From: Chrysomallon squamiferum
Lineage: Eukaryota > Mollusca > Gastropoda > Neomphalida > Peltospiridae
Direction: 5' to 3'
NCBI GenBank assembly: GCA_012295275.1
Contig: CM022667.1
Coordinates: 20,400,910-20,435,909 of the forward strand
Length of the DNA: 35,000 nucleotides
Below the pieces are notes generated by a model. That model was not told the origin of the DNA. It did not search any database and saw only the letters and a list, made by a program, of their open reading frames with translations. How positions within the stretch are numbered: the first letter of the stretch is position 1; the number at the start of each line of letters is the position of its first letter. The position numbers and the translations under genes are program-made. Positions 12,581-25,200 of the stretch are shown piece by piece.

Positions 12581-12934
12581 AATTACGCGGTAACTTACGC
12601 GCTCCGTGGAGAAATAACTACTTTTCCTCGCAACAGCTTGGGACGTCCCATTCTGTTCAGGGGCTTTTGTGACGTAGGCGACATTTCATTGGACAGGCGT
12701 CTTTTCCAGCCTCTTTTGGATGGCTAATAAAACGCCTTCTGGAGAGCGGTTTGATTGGTTGCCATATTTCTGAGAAACTGATGGTAAAACAGTATGTTTC
12801 AATCAGCAATGTTGTGGATACGCTTTCTACTTGCAGTGAACTTTACGTATTGAACTTATGTTTTGGAAAACAATTCTTTTTGTGGATTTACACTACTTTT
12901 GTGAAGATTTCATCACTTCTTCTTTTTGTTAGTG
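12580..12934 (+). promoter_or_regulatory. candidate promoter and 5'UTR exon of the receptor-like gene
   Basis: A block of higher GC and CpG content at 12585-12770 contains two inverted CCAAT boxes (ATTGG at 12688-12692 and 12754-12758) and a CRE-like TGACGTAG at 12670-12677. About 170 bp further on, a good 5' splice site (AGTG^GTAAGTG) lies after 12934. Exon 1 of the receptor-like gene has an acceptor directly before an in-frame stop, so an untranslated first exon must lie upstream; this block is the best nearby candidate. The assignment is inference, and the true first exon may lie outside the window. Confidence 0.25.
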
Positions 12935-13005
12935 GTAAGTGGTGTTATTATTTTGTGTTGAAGGGGGCAAAAAGAAAAGAAAAAGAAAAATGTTACTGTA
13001 ATTAT

Positions 13006-13055
<50 letters not shown>

Positions 13056-13437
13056 CTCGCACTCTAAGTTAATGTTGTAAATCAGTAAATAATTTCTGTT
13101 GCTTTCTACAACAAAAAAACAAAAAAAAAAAAACTTTTCCGCAATACTTATTTAAATGTTCCTGATGATGATGACGATGATGTCAGTAATGATGATGGTC
13201 ATTAGGACGCTGAGGTTATAATGTAACACGTTGTCGAAAAGTCTTTGAATTAAGAGCCTGGGTGTGTTTCAGTCTGTTACACCTGCAGCTGGCATATCGA
13301 ACTGAAGAAATAAAAGTTACTGTAACTTACTCATTCATGTCATTGCTTTAGCTGTTACACTGAAGTGAGTAATCCAATGTTACGTGAACAAAATGTGAGT
13401 TATAGACGATAATAACGTTTATAATATTATTGTAATT
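12935..13437. other. non-genic, with (ATA)n microsatellite at 13008-13055
   Basis: An AAT/ATA trinucleotide run and A-rich text. A GATGATGAC-type run lies near 13160-13195. No gene is supported. Confidence 0.5.
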
Positions 13438-13740
13438 GTGTGAATATATGTATGTATGTATGTATGCATGTATATATGTATGTATGTATGAATATATGTA
13501 TCTGTGTATGTATGTATGTATGTATGTATGTATGTATGTATGTATGTATGTATGTATGTATGTATGTTTGTTTGTTTGTTTGTATGTAGGTATATATGTA
13601 TGGATGGATGGATGGATGGATGGATGGATGGATGGATGGATGTAAGTATGTATGCATGTATGTGTGTATTTATGTATGTGTGGGTGTATGTATGGATCTA
13701 TCTATCTATGCATTTATTTATTAATTTATTTATTTAATTA
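13438..13740. repeat. compound (TGTA)n/(TGGA)n/(ATTT)n microsatellite
   Basis: TGTA tetranucleotides at 13445-13595 change to TGGA at 13600-13640, return to TGTA and then pass into TATC and ATTT. Met-Tyr-Val-Cys and Met-Asp-Gly-Trp frames here are repeat artefacts. Confidence 0.95.
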
Positions 13741-13930
13741 TTTATTAAATACAGTGGTTTATATGTGACGAGTATATATAATTATTACATGTACGTATTA
13801 ACTACTAACACAAGTGTATAAACAACACTTTGATCAGCCGGATTACTGAAGAGACAGACAGAAGTAAAACTGGTTTCATTCAGTAATTTTCGCATCACTG
13901 CGGATTCCATTGCTATCAATAATCGTGTTT

Positions 13931-13965
<35 letters not shown>

Positions 13966-14560
13966 AATAAAAATATCAGGTGGTGGGTCGTGATGAATGG
14001 AGTTCTGGCTCAAAGGCGTAAACAAACAAAACTGATTACAAAATGTGCAGATAGAAAAGTCGACCGTTAATCAATTGTCTCGCTGTAATTTATCACTGCT
14101 TTGTACTGAGCTAGAAACTACAAAACAAACATAAACGATTGCCATAAAAATCGTAGAGCGATTGAAACTGTTTGCTTTTTGAAAATTCCAAAAAACCAAC
14201 TATTGTGGTAATACAGACTAGAAGAAAAAGTAGGGCAATAAAAGTTTTTTTGTTTTTTTTAAAAATCAGGAATACACGTAATCGATGGTGTAAATAAATA
14301 CAAAATAACTTGCTAAATTGTAAATCAGTTTAATGGTGCTTTGATTTGCAGTAAAAAAAATATAATTAAATAAACCAGCAAAGTTTTTCTTCTAACGTAT
14401 TGTTCAGTCTGTCGATACGTCTTTTTGTGACGTGAATTGCTGAATATTTTAACGTGTCATAATTTTAATCATGTGTCGCAGAAAGAAAAATAACAGACCT
14501 CTAACTATGAAGAGCCCTGACTTAATACGACAATCTTAAACAAATATTAAACAGTAGCAG
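13741..14560. other. non-genic, with poly(T) at 13928-13961
   Basis: Mixed AT-rich sequence containing a T-run of about 30 bases. No open frame, splice pattern or element end could be supported. Confidence 0.45.
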
Positions 14561-14720
14561 TCATTTAAATTCAGACGATTTAAGCTGTTATTTAAATTCA
14601 GATGATTTAAGCTGTCATTTAAATTCAGACGATTCAAGCTGTCATATAAATTCAGACAATTTAAGCTGTCATTTAAATTCAGACGATTTAAGCTGTCATT
14701 TAAATTCAGATGATTTAATA
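14560..14720. repeat. 27-bp minisatellite
   Basis: Six units of CATTTAAATTCAGACGATTT followed by AAGCTGT, with few substitutions. It lies about 0.85 kb upstream of coding exon 1. Confidence 0.9.
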
Positions 14721-15550
14721 ATTATTTTTACTATACAACTAGATAAACTCTAGAATGTAGCCTTTTCATGTTTAACTTGTTTCAGTGTTGTGTTCTGTAA
14801 TGAATCTGTGTTGAGCTGTGTTGTTCACGCTACACTGAATACGAAGTACTTGGTTCACTGGATACTTTTAGTTTGCTGTCATGCAGCCTGTTTACTATTC
14901 CCATGCAAAATTAATTATTCACGTTTTCCATAACAGTACGTGAAGTTTTAAATACAGCTGTTCGTTTGGGATAAATCCGAGATTATTATTATTATTATTA
15001 TTATTGCTACTCTACAACAGCTTCTACTACTACTACAACTACTACAACAACTACTACTACTACTAACAACTACTACTACTACTACTACTACTACTACTGA
15101 TACTACTATTACTACTATCACTATATTTTAACCATATATTAATTATATCACCGTTAGTAATTATTTCAAAATAAATCTATGCAATTAACTTTCACCACAA
15201 AACGATTAAGTATCAGTATTACGGCGCAACATTCCTGGATTGTATGTATTATTTTACTGTATTTGTCTGATTTTTCCCAACTACTGTTTATTCTGTTAGG
15301 TTATGTTAAGAGACTGTGACGACATTGTCTGATGCGTATTTGCATATTTATTCTGCATATAGATAATAGATAAATGCTCCCACGTGACCAAGCACTCATG
15401 TCCTATTATTTAATAAACACTGGAAATTAATGTTTGATTCTGCCTGTTTTACAAGCAATTTCTAAAAACATAAAATTTTTATTTAATTATTTTCCTTAGC
15501 AGTCTTCAGCGAAGAAGAAGAAAATGAGTAATGAGTGTTTTGTTTTTCAG
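14721..15550. other. intron upstream of exon 1, with (CTA)n tract
   Basis: Presumed end of the intron before coding exon 1. It contains ATT at 14983-15004 and ACT/CTA trinucleotides at 15024-15120, and ends with a pyrimidine-rich acceptor TGTTTTTCAG at 15541-15550. Confidence 0.5.
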
Positions 15551-15672
15551 TGATACCTTTCTGACTTCAAGATGATGACAAACAGCAACGTGGGAGAACA
15601 CCTGTATATCGGAGACTACATAAGTCTGTACTCTGTGGAAACAGAGGGATACATTTACAGTCTACAGTCTAG
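15551..15672 (+). CDS. IP3R-like coding exon 1 (start codon 15572)
   Basis: The acceptor TGTTTTTCAG ends at 15550 and the first codon after it, in the reading frame, is a TGA stop at 15551. The ATG at 15572 (followed by a second ATG at 15575) is therefore the start, and the leader continues in an upstream exon. The start context is AAG ATG A. The exon codes 33 residues and two bases: MMTNSNVGEHLYIGDYISLY and then SVETEGYIYSLQS. The GD-x-x-SLY block is typical of the first strand of the IP3R trefoil. The donor CTAG^GTATGT follows 15672. The last 19 bases (ATTTACAGTCTACAGTCTAG) are also the left half of the repeat unit that fills the start of the intron. Confidence 0.8.
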
Positions 15673-18600
15673 GTATGTGTCTAATAGTAGTAATTAGTCT
15701 ACAGTCTAGGTATGTGTCTAATATTAGCATTTAGTCTACAGTCTAGGAATGTGTATAATATTAGCATTTAGTCAACAGTCTAGGTATGTGTCTAATAGTA
15801 GTGTTTACAGTCTACAGTCTAGGTATGTGTTTAATAGTAGTATTCAGTCTACAGTCTAGGTATGTCTAATATTAGCATTTACAGTCTACAGTCTAGGTAT
15901 GTACCTAATATTAGTATTTAGTCTACAGTCTAGGTATGTGTCTAATATTAGCATTTAGTCTACGGTCTGGTATGTGTCTAATACTAGTATTTACAGTCTA
16001 CAAATTAGTATATGTCTAATATTAGTATTTACAGTCTACAGTCTAGATATTGTCTAATATTAGTGTTTACAGTCTACAGTCTAGGTATGTGTCTAATATT
16101 AGCATTTACAGTCTACAGTCTAGGTATGTGTCTAATAGTAGTGTTTACAGTCTACAGTCTAGGTATGTGTCTAATATTAGCATTTACAGTCTACAGTCTA
16201 GGTATGTGTCTAATAGTAGTATTTAGTCTACAGTCTAGATATGTGTCTAATATTAGCATTTAGTCTACAGTCTAGGTATGTGTCTAATATTAGCATTTAC
16301 AGTCTACAGTCTAGGTATGTACCTAATATTAGTATTTAGTCTACAGTCTGGTATGTGTCTAATATTAGCATTTAGTCTACGGTCTGGTATGTGTCTAATA
16401 CTAGTATTTACAGTCTACAAATTAGTATATGTCTAATATTAGTATTTACAGTCTACAGTCTGGTATGTGTTTAATATTAGTGTTTACAGTCTACAGTCTA
16501 GTAGTATATGTCTAATATTAATATTTACAATCTAGTCTAGCATGTGTTTAATATTAGTATTTACAATCTACAGTCTAGTATGTTTCTAATCTTAATATTT
16601 ACAGTCTAAGTATGTGTATAATATTAGTATCTACATATCTACATTCCAGTATGTCACTAATTAGTATTTAAGTCTACAGTCTAGATATAGTCGAGGTATC
16701 TATCTAATAATTATTAGTATTTACAGTTTACACTATAGGGTTTTGCAAACAATTATTAGTATTTACTATCTTTAGTTTAGTTAAGTGTAAAATATTAGTA
16801 TTTACTCTCTGCAGTTTATGTGATGTGTCTAAGATTAGCATTTACAAATCTACAGTCTAGGTATGTGTCTACTATTAGTATTTAACTGTACAGTCTAGGT
16901 CTAGTTTTAGTATTTAACGCTATAGATTAGATATCTGTCTAATATTGATATTTAACTCTGCAGTCTAGGTATATAATAATATTAAAATTTTCCTAATAGG
17001 TATGTGTCTAATATTAATGTTTAAAGTCTACAGTTTAGTCTAGCTTTGCCTAATATTAGCATTTAACTGAACAGTCTAGCTATGTGCCTAATATTAGCAT
17101 TTAACTGAACAGTCTAGGTATGTGCCTAATATTAGCATTTAACTGAACAGTCTAGCTATGTGCCTAATATTAGCATTTAACTGAACAGTCTAGCTATGTG
17201 CCTAATATTAGCATTTAACTGAACAGTCTAGGTATGTGAGTAATATTAATATAAATATTGTACGTAGTATTATTATTTTCCATCTATTATTTAAACATAT
17301 AATATTAAAACATATTAGAGAAACTCTACTGTGTAGATACCTACGTCTCATACTGTTAATTAGAGTGTATTGTCCAGCGTGTTATTTACAGTCCAGAATG
17401 TCCCCTAGCCATCTTATACTATTATTTACAGTCTACAGTTTAGGTACGTACATAATATTTAAGTCAAGAATCTATGTCCATATATTACATTATTGTTTAT
17501 AGTCTTCGGGTCTATGTACGTGTTTCGACAGTAGTATTTGTAGTCTATCCACTACGTCTATCATTATCATAATAACTATTTAATAAAAGTACGATTTAAT
17601 ATTTCCAGTCTACAGTCTAGATTCTAAATAAACATATTCGTATACTGTTCCATTATTTTCTTAATTAATATTATATTAGTATAATTATTTACACACAAGA
17701 TTCCAGATGTTACATATTTTCAGCACGGTTTCAAGGAATATGTATAATTACAATGCTTGCTCGTCAGATGTTATTAACTTATCGTTTTGTACACAGACAA
17801 CACTAATTTTTCTGTAAGACGTTACTTAATATATTACAAATTGCTCTGTTTTCTGTACATATTCAGCTGTATATTTTTGCTTCTATTTTAATAAATTAGT
17901 ATTCACGCACAAACACACACATACACGCACACACAAAACATTGTGTATTGTCAACAATTAATTAAAGATATATACTACATGCTGTTTCATGAGATCTAGG
18001 GATCTGTGTATGTTATCTACGTACGATATTAGCTAGACTTTTCTACAGACATTCCGTGTTGGGGTTTTTTGATAAAAAAGGGTGGAACAGTGGGTTTATT
18101 TAGAAAATACTATGTTCAGTATTTAACATGTTATTCGGCTCAACATGATGACGATTGTGACGCTTAACAAAAGCGAAAGCTGAGCAGGCGAGTGTGTAAT
18201 CTGTGATGACTACTAAACGCAGACGCTGCTGGTTTCGTAACAGGAAGTTCGCGTTGCGTGATGCCTCTCCCTTGAGTCTCTCGTCTTTAACAGTCAATAA
18301 TAATACGACATCAAATATACATTTACTTCCAGTTAGCCCAGCAGCGTCTGCGGCGGTCGTTACACACCAACTCGAAATAAACGAAGTTTAAAAAACAAGC
18401 CACGTTCTCACTGCTCTACAACACGAGAAGGAAAAAGGTCGGAAGAAGATTATAATTTTGGTTTTTTTTTTTTAAAACAATTACAAACATTCATTTTTGT
18501 TGGGTTTTCTTCAAAGTAACAGTACCTTATCTTATTTCGACATCATAATTAATTTTGTATTTTATGTATTTATGTATTTATTTATTTATTTTTGAGATGA

Positions 18601-19184
18601 TGTGACTATTATTACTCAAAGGAGCAAAAATTGCGTTTTCATGAAATTGCGGTGTGCCAAATTTTTATTGTCGTATTTTTTTTTTATTTTGTTGTTAGAG
18701 TAGACTGGCTGTCGGACACAAATGCAGCCTAACAAGGAAATACAGAGAATGTACTTAACCCATTATTTCATTATTCTCTAGTACAACTTCAAATTGCAAT
18801 ATTTGACTGAACAAACGGATAAGTCAGTCAATGATGTTTCTCGTGTAACCAAGAAAATTAGATGAAGCGCTGGTTTTAAGATAATATTGTGTTATAGAGT
18901 GTTGGAAAAGGAATAAAAACCCAAGGATAAGCCTAATCGACGAATTATGTTAACGAATAACAATATTTCTTCCCTTACACACGCACACACTTTGCCGCTC
19001 AATAGTTACATTAGTGAATTCTCAATAGTAAACAGCTGGTTTTAAAACGTCCCCGAATTACGTAATTCAGTGATGTTTTAATGATACATAAACAACATAA
19101 ACAATGCGTTATAATCAATGATTAAGCCATTTTATTATATTATTTGTTACCGGTGTCTAATTATGTAATTCCATTAGTCCTCAA

Positions 19185-19239
<55 letters not shown>

Positions 19240-20044
19240 AATAATAATAATAAGAAGAACAATAAGAATAAGAATAATAACAAATAATAAATAATAATAA
19301 TAAAAAATAATAAATAAAATGAATAAAAAATAATATTTCGTATCAATAGAAATAAATTTTATTTCGATCATAAAAAGAAGTGAATTTTACTTGTACGTAA
19401 CTGTAAAAGAAATTTATTTAAGGCAGAAATTATATTATGTCTATGGTCGGTTAAGATTCAAAAGTGGAGATATCCGATGTCTTCAGATAAATAACAGAAC
19501 CGCGAAGAGATGTACTAGTTAGAAATGTTTGTCTCGACTGCTTCACCTGAGTATTCTACCAGTGTAGTCAGTTAGCTTCCCGCTGCGGTTTGTTTTTCAG
19601 TATTGACATTTACCTGTCAAAGCAAAGCCTCACTACACAAGAAAAGTTGTTCATTCATACCCTATAAAGTGAGTGATATCTAAACGGTGTTTTTTTTTCA
19701 CTGAAATATATTGCAGTTTGTGTTTTGAGAAGTTATCAAATGTTAATTAGCTCGAGACATTATTTTCTTACTGCAAATTAAACACTTGACCATCTTGCCG
19801 GATAAAACAGGGGATAAGAAAGCTAATGTTGAAATTAATATTATTATTATGTTTTTTGTATGTAGTCATCGCAATCTGATTCACGTATTTTTTGTTCGTA
19901 TTGTAAAATGGATCACGAGAAAATTTAACTTTATTCATTTATTTGTTTATTTGTTTTATTTTATTGTATTTAAAAGTTGACAAATTATTCAGTTAAATAG
20001 ATGTTGACAATGCTGCCATATTTTCTATTTTATTAAATGCTTTT

Positions 20045-20140
<96 letters not shown>

Positions 20141-22215
20141 CTCATTACACTATTTAAAAGTGCATTTCGCTGCTGTCATTTTTCAAAGCATTTTGCTCAC
20201 GGTGATATAATCAGTTGCCCCTTGAGCTAAATAACTGAGAGACTAACACCGACAATAGACTGTAATTAACTGAGCAAACACTCACTGTTATTCTAATAAC
20301 TTAATGATTACCAATAATCTCTATCTGTTCCAATAGCTTCTTGAAAAAGAAGTTTAAAAAAAGAAAGAACACCCGAGCTGGTAAAAAGACGAGTAGAAAG
20401 AAAACACAAAGCAGACACACATCTTCGTTCGATTTCCACGTGCCACATTTCGCTATACGTGACACAGACCCATAAACTGGGCGGGTCTCGTGACTGAACG
20501 TGCAGATAGTGATCGGAATAAGATCACCGGCAAAGAAGGTGCAACCGTCTGACCTAATTCTTGACTTTTTTTTTTTTGATTTTTTGTTTTGTTCTTCTTC
20601 GTTTCTTTCACTTTATTTAAAACAAACAAACAAACAAGCAACAACAAAAAAACCTCAAACCAATCAAAATAAAACAAACAACAACAATAACAACACTAAA
20701 GCAAAACAAGGCATATACTGTAATTAATCCGGATTAGAAAAGAAAGTAAATATTTATACCTTATAGCAAACTGCAAATTGTTCTGTAAAATCAAAAAAAC
20801 ATTTCTTTGGTTCTCAGAACATCAACAGTTTAACAGTGAAACCGTGTTCACTGATAGATTATTATATCATATGAATAACATAAAGGTTGAAGGGAGAAAT
20901 GGAAGACTGATAGAGAAATACGCAGTTTTTATTTATGATTAATTGATTTATCTATCAGTTTAAATCACACATGTGATACAGAGCTACGTAGTATTTATAA
21001 TTAATTGGTTTATCTATCGGTTTAAAACACCCTATGCATACATACGGTTCAATAACATATATGTTGTTATTTTCTGTTTTCACATTATCTGTAACTACAA
21101 TGAAGTTATCTGTAAAAGCGCTACCCAAAGGCAATAGTTATGAATTAATAATCACTGTTATTCACCAGGTGTTTTCCCTGCTGATTTCCAGTGAGTTGCT
21201 AGTCAATAGTTGTGACACCTCCATCATATCAGCCGAGAGAAAAACCTGTCAAAACTAACAATATCGTTGAAATGAAAGATTTTTTTCATCACATTTATTT
21301 GATAATATATTTAATTCAGTATGGCTATTCCAGACTTTATGTTTAGAATTTTTGTTAATTTTTTTTTTTTTTTTTAACCGCGTTGGGACTTAGCTGTAAA
21401 CATTAACAGTTTCGTTTTTCATTACACTTTTCTGGCTTTTACTATTTCTTTTTAAACGTAATCTATCTGTCAATCAACCAACAAACCACTTACCAAATCA
21501 TCTGTCTGCCTGCCTAATTATCTATCTACCTGTTTACCTACATATTTAGACGATTTATTAAAAATACCATCAAACGTAAGACACCAAAACGGATAAAGGC
21601 GGATACATTTTCTTTCATGATTGATGGTTTCTAATAGTAAAAATAGACACTCCATTTACCAAACTTTAGAAAGCTCGATCTACATATTCCTGCACTAAGA
21701 GTTGTTAAACTGAAAACCCCCAGACAAGAGTTGGCTTTATACACGATTAGAGATATGTTTCTCTGGGACTGCACCTCGAACTTCAATCACTGTTATTTAA
21801 TTTCACCAAGCACGGAACTCTGGATGTAAGTACAACCTCGTCGATAAGGAAGTATTGGCATTTCAACAGCGAATATTTCTTACAAAGACAAAACGCCGTA
21901 AGCTGAAATTCCCAGAGAGAAACGAAGTATTGAAATGTAGAATCGATAGTGTTATAACATGTCTAGGTTCAGTTCAGGTTAGGCAGTAAGGCTGTGAAAA
22001 AGGGAACATCTGCTCGTTACTGTTGTCTAATACACATTAATTAAACACATGTTTAATTGTGAATCTGTCAGTGGATAATATGTGTATTGTAGCATGACGT
22101 TTTGTATCATTTGCGGCAGATTTATTTATGAAATCTAGTTATTCTTGCGTTCCAATCATCTAACATTTATCTAACAAACATAAACAAACATAAACAAATA
22201 TACGTACACATACAA

Positions 22216-22276
<61 letters not shown>

Positions 22277-25200
22277 CAGTGGTACCTCGATTTACGAGTG
22301 CTCCAACTTACGAGTTTCCCGAGTTACGAGCAGTTGTTCGGACTATTTTAAGCTCTGAGTTACGAGCAAGCATCCGTGTTACGAGCGAGCTTCAGATACT
22401 CCGCCGCTAGTTGGCGCAACAAACAACACAACATCAGCCCAGCATCCCGCATCTCACGTTTGCTTCACGTGGTTATCTCGCCGTGGAAGCATCTCTGTTG
22501 TGTTGTGCTCGTGTTTTGTGCAGTATTTTGCCAAATATCCATGGATCGTAAGAAGGTCAGTGCAAAGGACATTGTTCAAAGAAGTAGTGGATTTAAAGCA
22601 TTAAATCATAGAAAAACATGAGCGAGGTGTGAGTGTAGTCAACTTGGCTAGGCAGTACGAGCGTAGTACTTTTACGATATGTACCGTACATAATCAGAAG
22701 GAGCCGATAAAGGCTGCAACTCCAGCCAAAAGAGTTAAAATAATTTCTATGCCGCGGACCTCTGTCCATGAAAAGATGGAGAAACCCTGACCCTGTACAC
22801 TTTCCAAAACCAATTTATTTCTTTACCTTTTCTTTTATTTTATTTTTATAAAATATTTGTCATTTATACGTACATATTTCTTATTTAAAAACACGCCACA
22901 AAAAATTGGGGTGGTTTTTGTGGGGCTGGAACAGATTAATGATATTTCAATTTGGGAAAACTACAACACAATAAATTAATACTGTAACACACTATAACAC
23001 ATTAAATAAATACTATAACATTATCTACACACTATAACACATTAAATAAATACTATAACATTATCTAAACACTATAACACATTAAATAAATACCATAATA
23101 CACTATAACATTATTTACACACTATAACACATTAAATAAATAATGTAATACACTATAACACATTAAATAAATAATGTAACACACTATAACGTTATCTACA
23201 CACTATAATACATTAAATAAATACTGTAACACATTATAACATTATCTACACACTATAACACATTAAATAAATACTATTATACACAACAAAATTATCTACA
23301 CACTAATAACGTTAAATAAATACTGTAACACACTATAATAACGTTATCTATACACTGTAACACGTTAAATAAATATTGTAATACGCTATGACATAATCTA
23401 AACACTGTAACAATTAAAAATATACTGTAACAGGCTATGACATGATCTAAACATTATGACATATTAAATAAATAGAGCATTATACGATTACATTATCAGT
23501 AGTCTATTACAAATTAAATAAATACTATAATACACTAATATGTTATCTGTTCATTTCACACACTAGTACACGTGTTATGTATATCTCACGCATTTCTTTT
23601 AAATTCTAAACTGAGCGGCTAGTCAAACAGAATTGAGAATCTTCTACATTTCACACACTAGTAATCGCAGAATCGAGCTTTATGTAAGCAAACGTAATTT
23701 TTAAATTATTTTTAATAGGAAATGCACGTGTATTTTATACTGTTTCTAAATTATTATACAAGAAGTACATTTCATTTGTTGTTTGTAGACTTGTTCTAGA
23801 AACTGAAATAATTAATCAACAAGTCATTGTCTAATGTTTTTGCACGCATCAAAAACTGTCTTAGAATTGAAACATTTCCTGTTTCTTTTTTCCAAAGGGA
23901 GGATATTTTGTGTATGTAACAACAAACGGTGAAAATATAAATAAAACTCAGAATCATTTTAAAATCATTTGTTTACTGGCATGATGTCATAACAATATTT
24001 TTAACAATGTAAATTCCATTTTGAAAGTCTAATGTAGTAGTGTTAAAAAATATTGCTAGGTTTGAGTTATCCTTTTTGTGATTTTTAACTGCTATAATGA
24101 ACATTTTAAAAACGTTTAGAGTCTTTTCAAAAAAAAAAAAAAAAAAAAATAATAATAATAATAATAAAAAAACAGAAACAAAAACAGTAACGACAACAAC
24201 AATAACAAACAAGCTATAAAAATTTAGTCCGACAAAAGAAGTGGCCCAAACATTCAGGTTCGAATTTTCTTGGCCAAAATTTATTATAAAATCTATGAAG
24301 TGTTTATATGTCTCTAATACTAGCTGGAGCGAGGGTTAGTATCTTTTTTATAATTATTATTAACTGGAAATACATTAATTAATTATGTCCATCTGATTTG
24401 CGAAACATCATTTTTTCTTTCTTTCTTTCTTTTTCTTATTACTAATAATAACTTACATTTCTGTTTAGAATAGAAATTTATGAATAATTCATTACTGGAG
24501 ATATTTGATTAACAAACGCCGTGGGCGTAGTCCACCTCTGGGATGACGGCGCGTTAAAGCAAATTGTGAACGAATTCATTTTAATCTAAACACTGTCGTG
24601 TTTGGTCAAGCGCTGTCTCACCTAGAGTTCTGCACAAATTTTATTTTCCATTGCGTGAGATTATCGCCTCCAGCCCATTAACACATCAAAGCAAAACCAC
24701 TGGACCTCAATAACTCAAATTCAACAAACCGTTTTCACTTTACGACTACTGTTATCATTTACAGGCGGCTAACAGTCGTGGCGATAAGAAACACGCTTCT
24801 TAATTGAGTATAACGAGAAACTATTGGCTCTCCGTTTAACACAAAATTAATGTGGGCCGTTCGGACTGATAAGAGATTTATCATAATTACACATTAATTG
24901 ATTTTTCACTAGAAATTAATACGTTATCTCTGTGGCTTCTTCCTTTTTCTTCTGCTGCTACTACCTCGATAATGCCGTCATTACTACTACTACAGTAACT
25001 ACTACAGCTACTTCTACCACCAGGAAACATTAGCTACCGCCCGGTTATCAGCAGCGTTGCTGTTGCCACCGTTATCAGCAGCAATGTCACTACTATTACC
25101 ATCACTTTTACTAGTACTACTATTACTACACTATCACTAGTACTTCCATTAACATCACTATCAGTAGTACTGTTATTATCATCACTGTCACTAGTACTAC

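Noticed and set aside
12751-13080. 109-codon plus-strand frame
   Set aside because: Runs into an ATA microsatellite (poly-Ile end). The region is better read as a possible 5'UTR exon with a donor at 12934.
13427-13737. Met-Tyr-Val-Cys and His-Thr-Tyr frames
   Set aside because: Artefacts of the TGTA/TGGA tetranucleotide tract.
15654-17240. CRISPR-like array
   Set aside because: Units are contiguous and similar along their whole length, without unique spacers, and they lie in a eukaryotic intron.
18100-18391. Overlapping frames on both strands with basic residues
   Set aside because: Somewhat higher GC than the surroundings, but the two frames overlap on opposite strands and neither shows a known motif or splice sites consistent with the receptor-like gene.
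20453-20727. Overlapping 74-75 codon frames on both strands
   Set aside because: Dominated by poly-T/poly-A and CAA text; no protein signal.
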